NCBI GenBank assembly: GCA_019925105.1
Contig: JAHGAU010000023.1
Span: 186,001 to 250,000 of the forward strand
Source: Niebla homalea
Lineage: Eukaryota; Ascomycota; Lecanoromycetes; Lecanorales; Ramalinaceae
DNA length: 64,000 nt
Direction of reading: 5' to 3'
Numbering within the stretch: the first letter of the stretch is position 1; the number at the start of each line of letters is the position of its first letter. Under the pieces are notes generated by a model. It searched no databases. It was not told where the DNA came from and worked only from the letters and a program-made list of their open reading frames with translations. This document shows positions 61,846 to 64,000 of the stretch, in pieces. The translations under genes were made by a program, and so were the position numbers.

Positions 61846-64000
61846 TCAGCGTTTCGGCAGTGCCGTACGGAAATTCTTCCGGGAAGTGGCCTCCCCATCA
61901 CTCTGCCCCTTCCTCGTCTTGAGGCAAGCATCCACAATCTTGGTTATCGCTAGGATCTTCTCCTCTTCGTACTTGCGTCCGACAATTTGCAAGCCTACAG
62001 GAGCACCATCGTACATATCCGGATCGTCTGCACATATATTTATCAGCCATTATTTTCGTGGAGTTTCACTTGAAATGGACTGAGATTCGGATTGGGAAGC
62101 TTACAAGCCTGCCAGTTGACTCGATCCGCCTCATTCAAGGGCGCATAATCAGTCTCGAAGGTGTCGATCGACTTGTCTGCTTTCGTCACCGGCAGGACAG
62201 CGCAGGTGTAATCCAGTAAATTCGTAGTGCCAGTGTATGCTGTTGTCATGGAATCGACATGTCAGCCACTTTTTGCTTGAACTCAGCAGATTTTGCAGAG
62301 CGTCTTTCGCTGACAGGTCCTGCGACTCCAGCATCACTCACCTCCATGGCGGTATTTGCCGGGTATAATCGCGGCGTGAGCTGCTACTGGCATCACTACC
62401 GCGTCTACAGGCTGGCCTGTATTTGCCGAATTAGTAACAAGCTTGCAGGTGATGAAAGATTACTCGAACCATGTGCGCCACCAGTGGAGTTCATGTAATC
62501 CAAGTAAGCCTCTTGGAATGCCCTCCCCTCCAAGACGAGATCCTGATACTCGAGTATCGTCATCGGATCCTTGGGCCCCAATACACCTCGAAGCCCAGGG
62601 ATGAGAGGCTCGCCGGATAGGCCCAGCTGTTTGTGAATGTCATGCCCGCCGTCTGTTTGAAGCATGGATAGCTGGGGCAAGTCCCTGTCAGTAGACAATC
62701 ACAATAAACAGTTATGGGAGTTACGAACATGGATTCTCTTGGTAGTCGCATGCGAGGGAGGCGCCCAGTCAACAACCTGACCGAACATGCCGTCAGTCAA
62801 ACGTCTGGCGCATGTTGGTCCTTCTCAGCGTCATGCATACCTTATGTCCTGAAGCGACCAGCGCGTCTCGCATTATGCGAAGTCCTCTACATATTGGCGG
62901 ATGCGGTTTGACGATACCGTCATCCCAGTGGAAAGCTATTCTCAATGGGCGGATCATTTGGGCAGACCCATCTCCCTTTGCTCTGGCGAATGAGGAAGTC
63001 AATTGAGTGTCGTTCCAGGGCATTTTGGCTACCCTCGGGTCGCGTAGCCATGGCTCGGTCGAAAGTATTGATTTCATCAGTAGCTCGAGCGCATCGAGCG
63101 AAGTGCTCAAGATTCCGACTGACGAAGGGTATGAGGGCTCGCCCGGATTCTACAATACGTAAAATGGGTTCAGGGAGGGAAAAGCAGTCGATGGGGGTTG
63201 ACTTTGAACCTACCGAGTTGGCCACGTCACGATACGAGAGCCGGTTTGATGTTGGTTTCAGAGCGTATGTCCCGCAAAAGGCCGCAGGAATGCGCACAGA
63301 TCCACCTTGAGAATCCTTCAGATCGGTGCTAAGGAGTGTCTTGCCACCATTCGAGACTCACCGATGTCCGTCCCAATACCGACAGAGCTTCCACGCAAGC
63401 CTAGCAGCGCTCCCTCCCCTACAGTAGCCATAAGCTTCACCAGTCCTTTGATACGTGGTTAGGTGTAGATGTACCTCCTGAAGAACCACCACAGGAGAGC
63501 AGTGTATTATGCGGATTCATCGTTGAGCCGATGATATTGTTCACAGTCTCTCCCATCTACATCGTCTCAAATTGTCAGTCATCCAGTCCAATCGAGAGGC
63601 CATGGTGAAGGCGTCCTCACGGAAACAAACAAGCACTCACCAGTAAGGTCTGGGGGACACTTGTCTAATCCAACAATACCTCGTCAGCCACTGCGTCCTT
63701 CACAAGCGCCGCCCCCTCCCCCAGCCCCCCTTCCCATCCCCCTCCCCCATCGTCAAAAAAACTTACCTTGCAAAAAAGGACCGCCCCAAGCCCCTCGAGC
63801 TCTCCGACGAGCTGACTTTCAACTCGGTGCACTTTCTTGGAATCATCGAGTCCCTCAAAATTGCCAATCCAGCCTACATAACCCATTGTAGTATCGTGGC
63901 CTTTCACATGGAATTGATCCTTGAGACTGACAGGCAAGCCGTGCAATGGGCCTTTGACCCTTCCAGTATCAGAAAGATACTGATCTAAGTATGTGGCGGT
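61846..64000 (-). CDS. Amidase-signature enzyme (acetamidase type), 5' end beyond the window
   Basis: Hydrolyses carboxamides via the Ser-cisSer-Lys triad. Eleven exons are visible, all joining in frame: 63767->64000, 63641-63664, 63475-63556, 63362-63418, 63214-63305, 62841-63149, 62729-62776, 62470-62671, 62342-62416, 62105-62239 and 61846-62027. Triad Lys is in HGLPVSLKDQFHVKG. The cis-Ser lies in LLSCGGSSGGEGALLGLRGS, built across an intron, and the nucleophile Ser in GTDIGGSVRIPAAFCGTYAL, also built across an intron. The C-terminal part has VVMPVAAHAAIIPGKYRHG, NLLDYTCAVLPV and YDDPDMYDGAPVGLQIVGRK, typical of fungal AmdS-like enzymes. The N-terminal region, roughly the first 80-100 aa, is missing at the window edge. 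Very short exons (24 and 48 nt) make automatic models likely to miss pieces. Confidence 0.9.

Noticed and set aside
1..64000. CRISPR arrays, bacterial operons, rRNA genes, viral genes
   Set aside because: None seen. Introns, codon patterns and gene families are those of a filamentous ascomycete nucleus.

Overview
This is a gene-rich nuclear segment from a filamentous ascomycete (Pezizomycotina). The evidence is short spliceosomal introns of about 50-250 nt with GTRNGT donors, typical fungal families (Zn2Cys6 regulator, S10 carboxypeptidase, CCC1 transporter, amidase, DHA1-type MFS transporter, highly reducing PKS fragment), and a transposon destroyed by C-to-T/G-to-A changes that look like repeat-induced point mutation (RIP). 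Dothideomycetes or Eurotiomycetes fit, but the sequence does not settle the class.

Layout. 1-2.9 kb is gene-free and rich in simple sequence. 2.9-7.3 kb holds a six-exon nucleoside hydrolase and a Zn2Cys6 regulator, both on the minus strand. 7.6-11.7 kb is a 4,060-bp transposon with 106-bp terminal inverted repeats (TIRs), a TA target duplication and a wrecked Tc1/mariner-type transposase. 12-30 kb carries an aspartic-protease-fold membrane protein that lacks the first catalytic Asp, several small hydrophilic proteins, a CCC1/VIT1 transporter, Rad10/ERCC1, a secreted serine carboxypeptidase and an acidic protein with an internal duplication. 31-33.5 kb is a nine-exon fused alpha-beta succinyl-CoA-ligase-type protein with a mitochondrial-looking N-terminus. 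34-43 kb has a multispan membrane protein, an Erg6-like methyltransferase, a DUF4291 remnant, a secreted protein and an unknown 352-aa protein. 43.6-47.1 kb is a head-to-head housekeeping pair: Tsc10 (sphingolipid synthesis) and Sas10/Utp3 (ribosome biogenesis). 47-58 kb is degenerate: a broken paralogue of the 352-aa gene, an intact P450 beside an orphan AT-domain piece of a highly reducing PKS, an inverted repeat, a 3-kb gene desert and a 2-copy non-coding tandem duplication. 58.8-64 kb has an MFS transporter with a one-base frameshift and an amidase whose 5' end runs off the window.

How the genes fit together. Most are independent fungal loci, not a single pathway. The P450 and PKS fragment look like the remains of a secondary-metabolite locus. 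For split genes I worked out exon joins by hand from donor and acceptor sites and reading phase. For the nucleoside hydrolase, CCC1, succinyl-CoA ligase, Tsc10, Sas10, P450 and amidase every join keeps frame. For the MFS gene every join works except for a single missing base.
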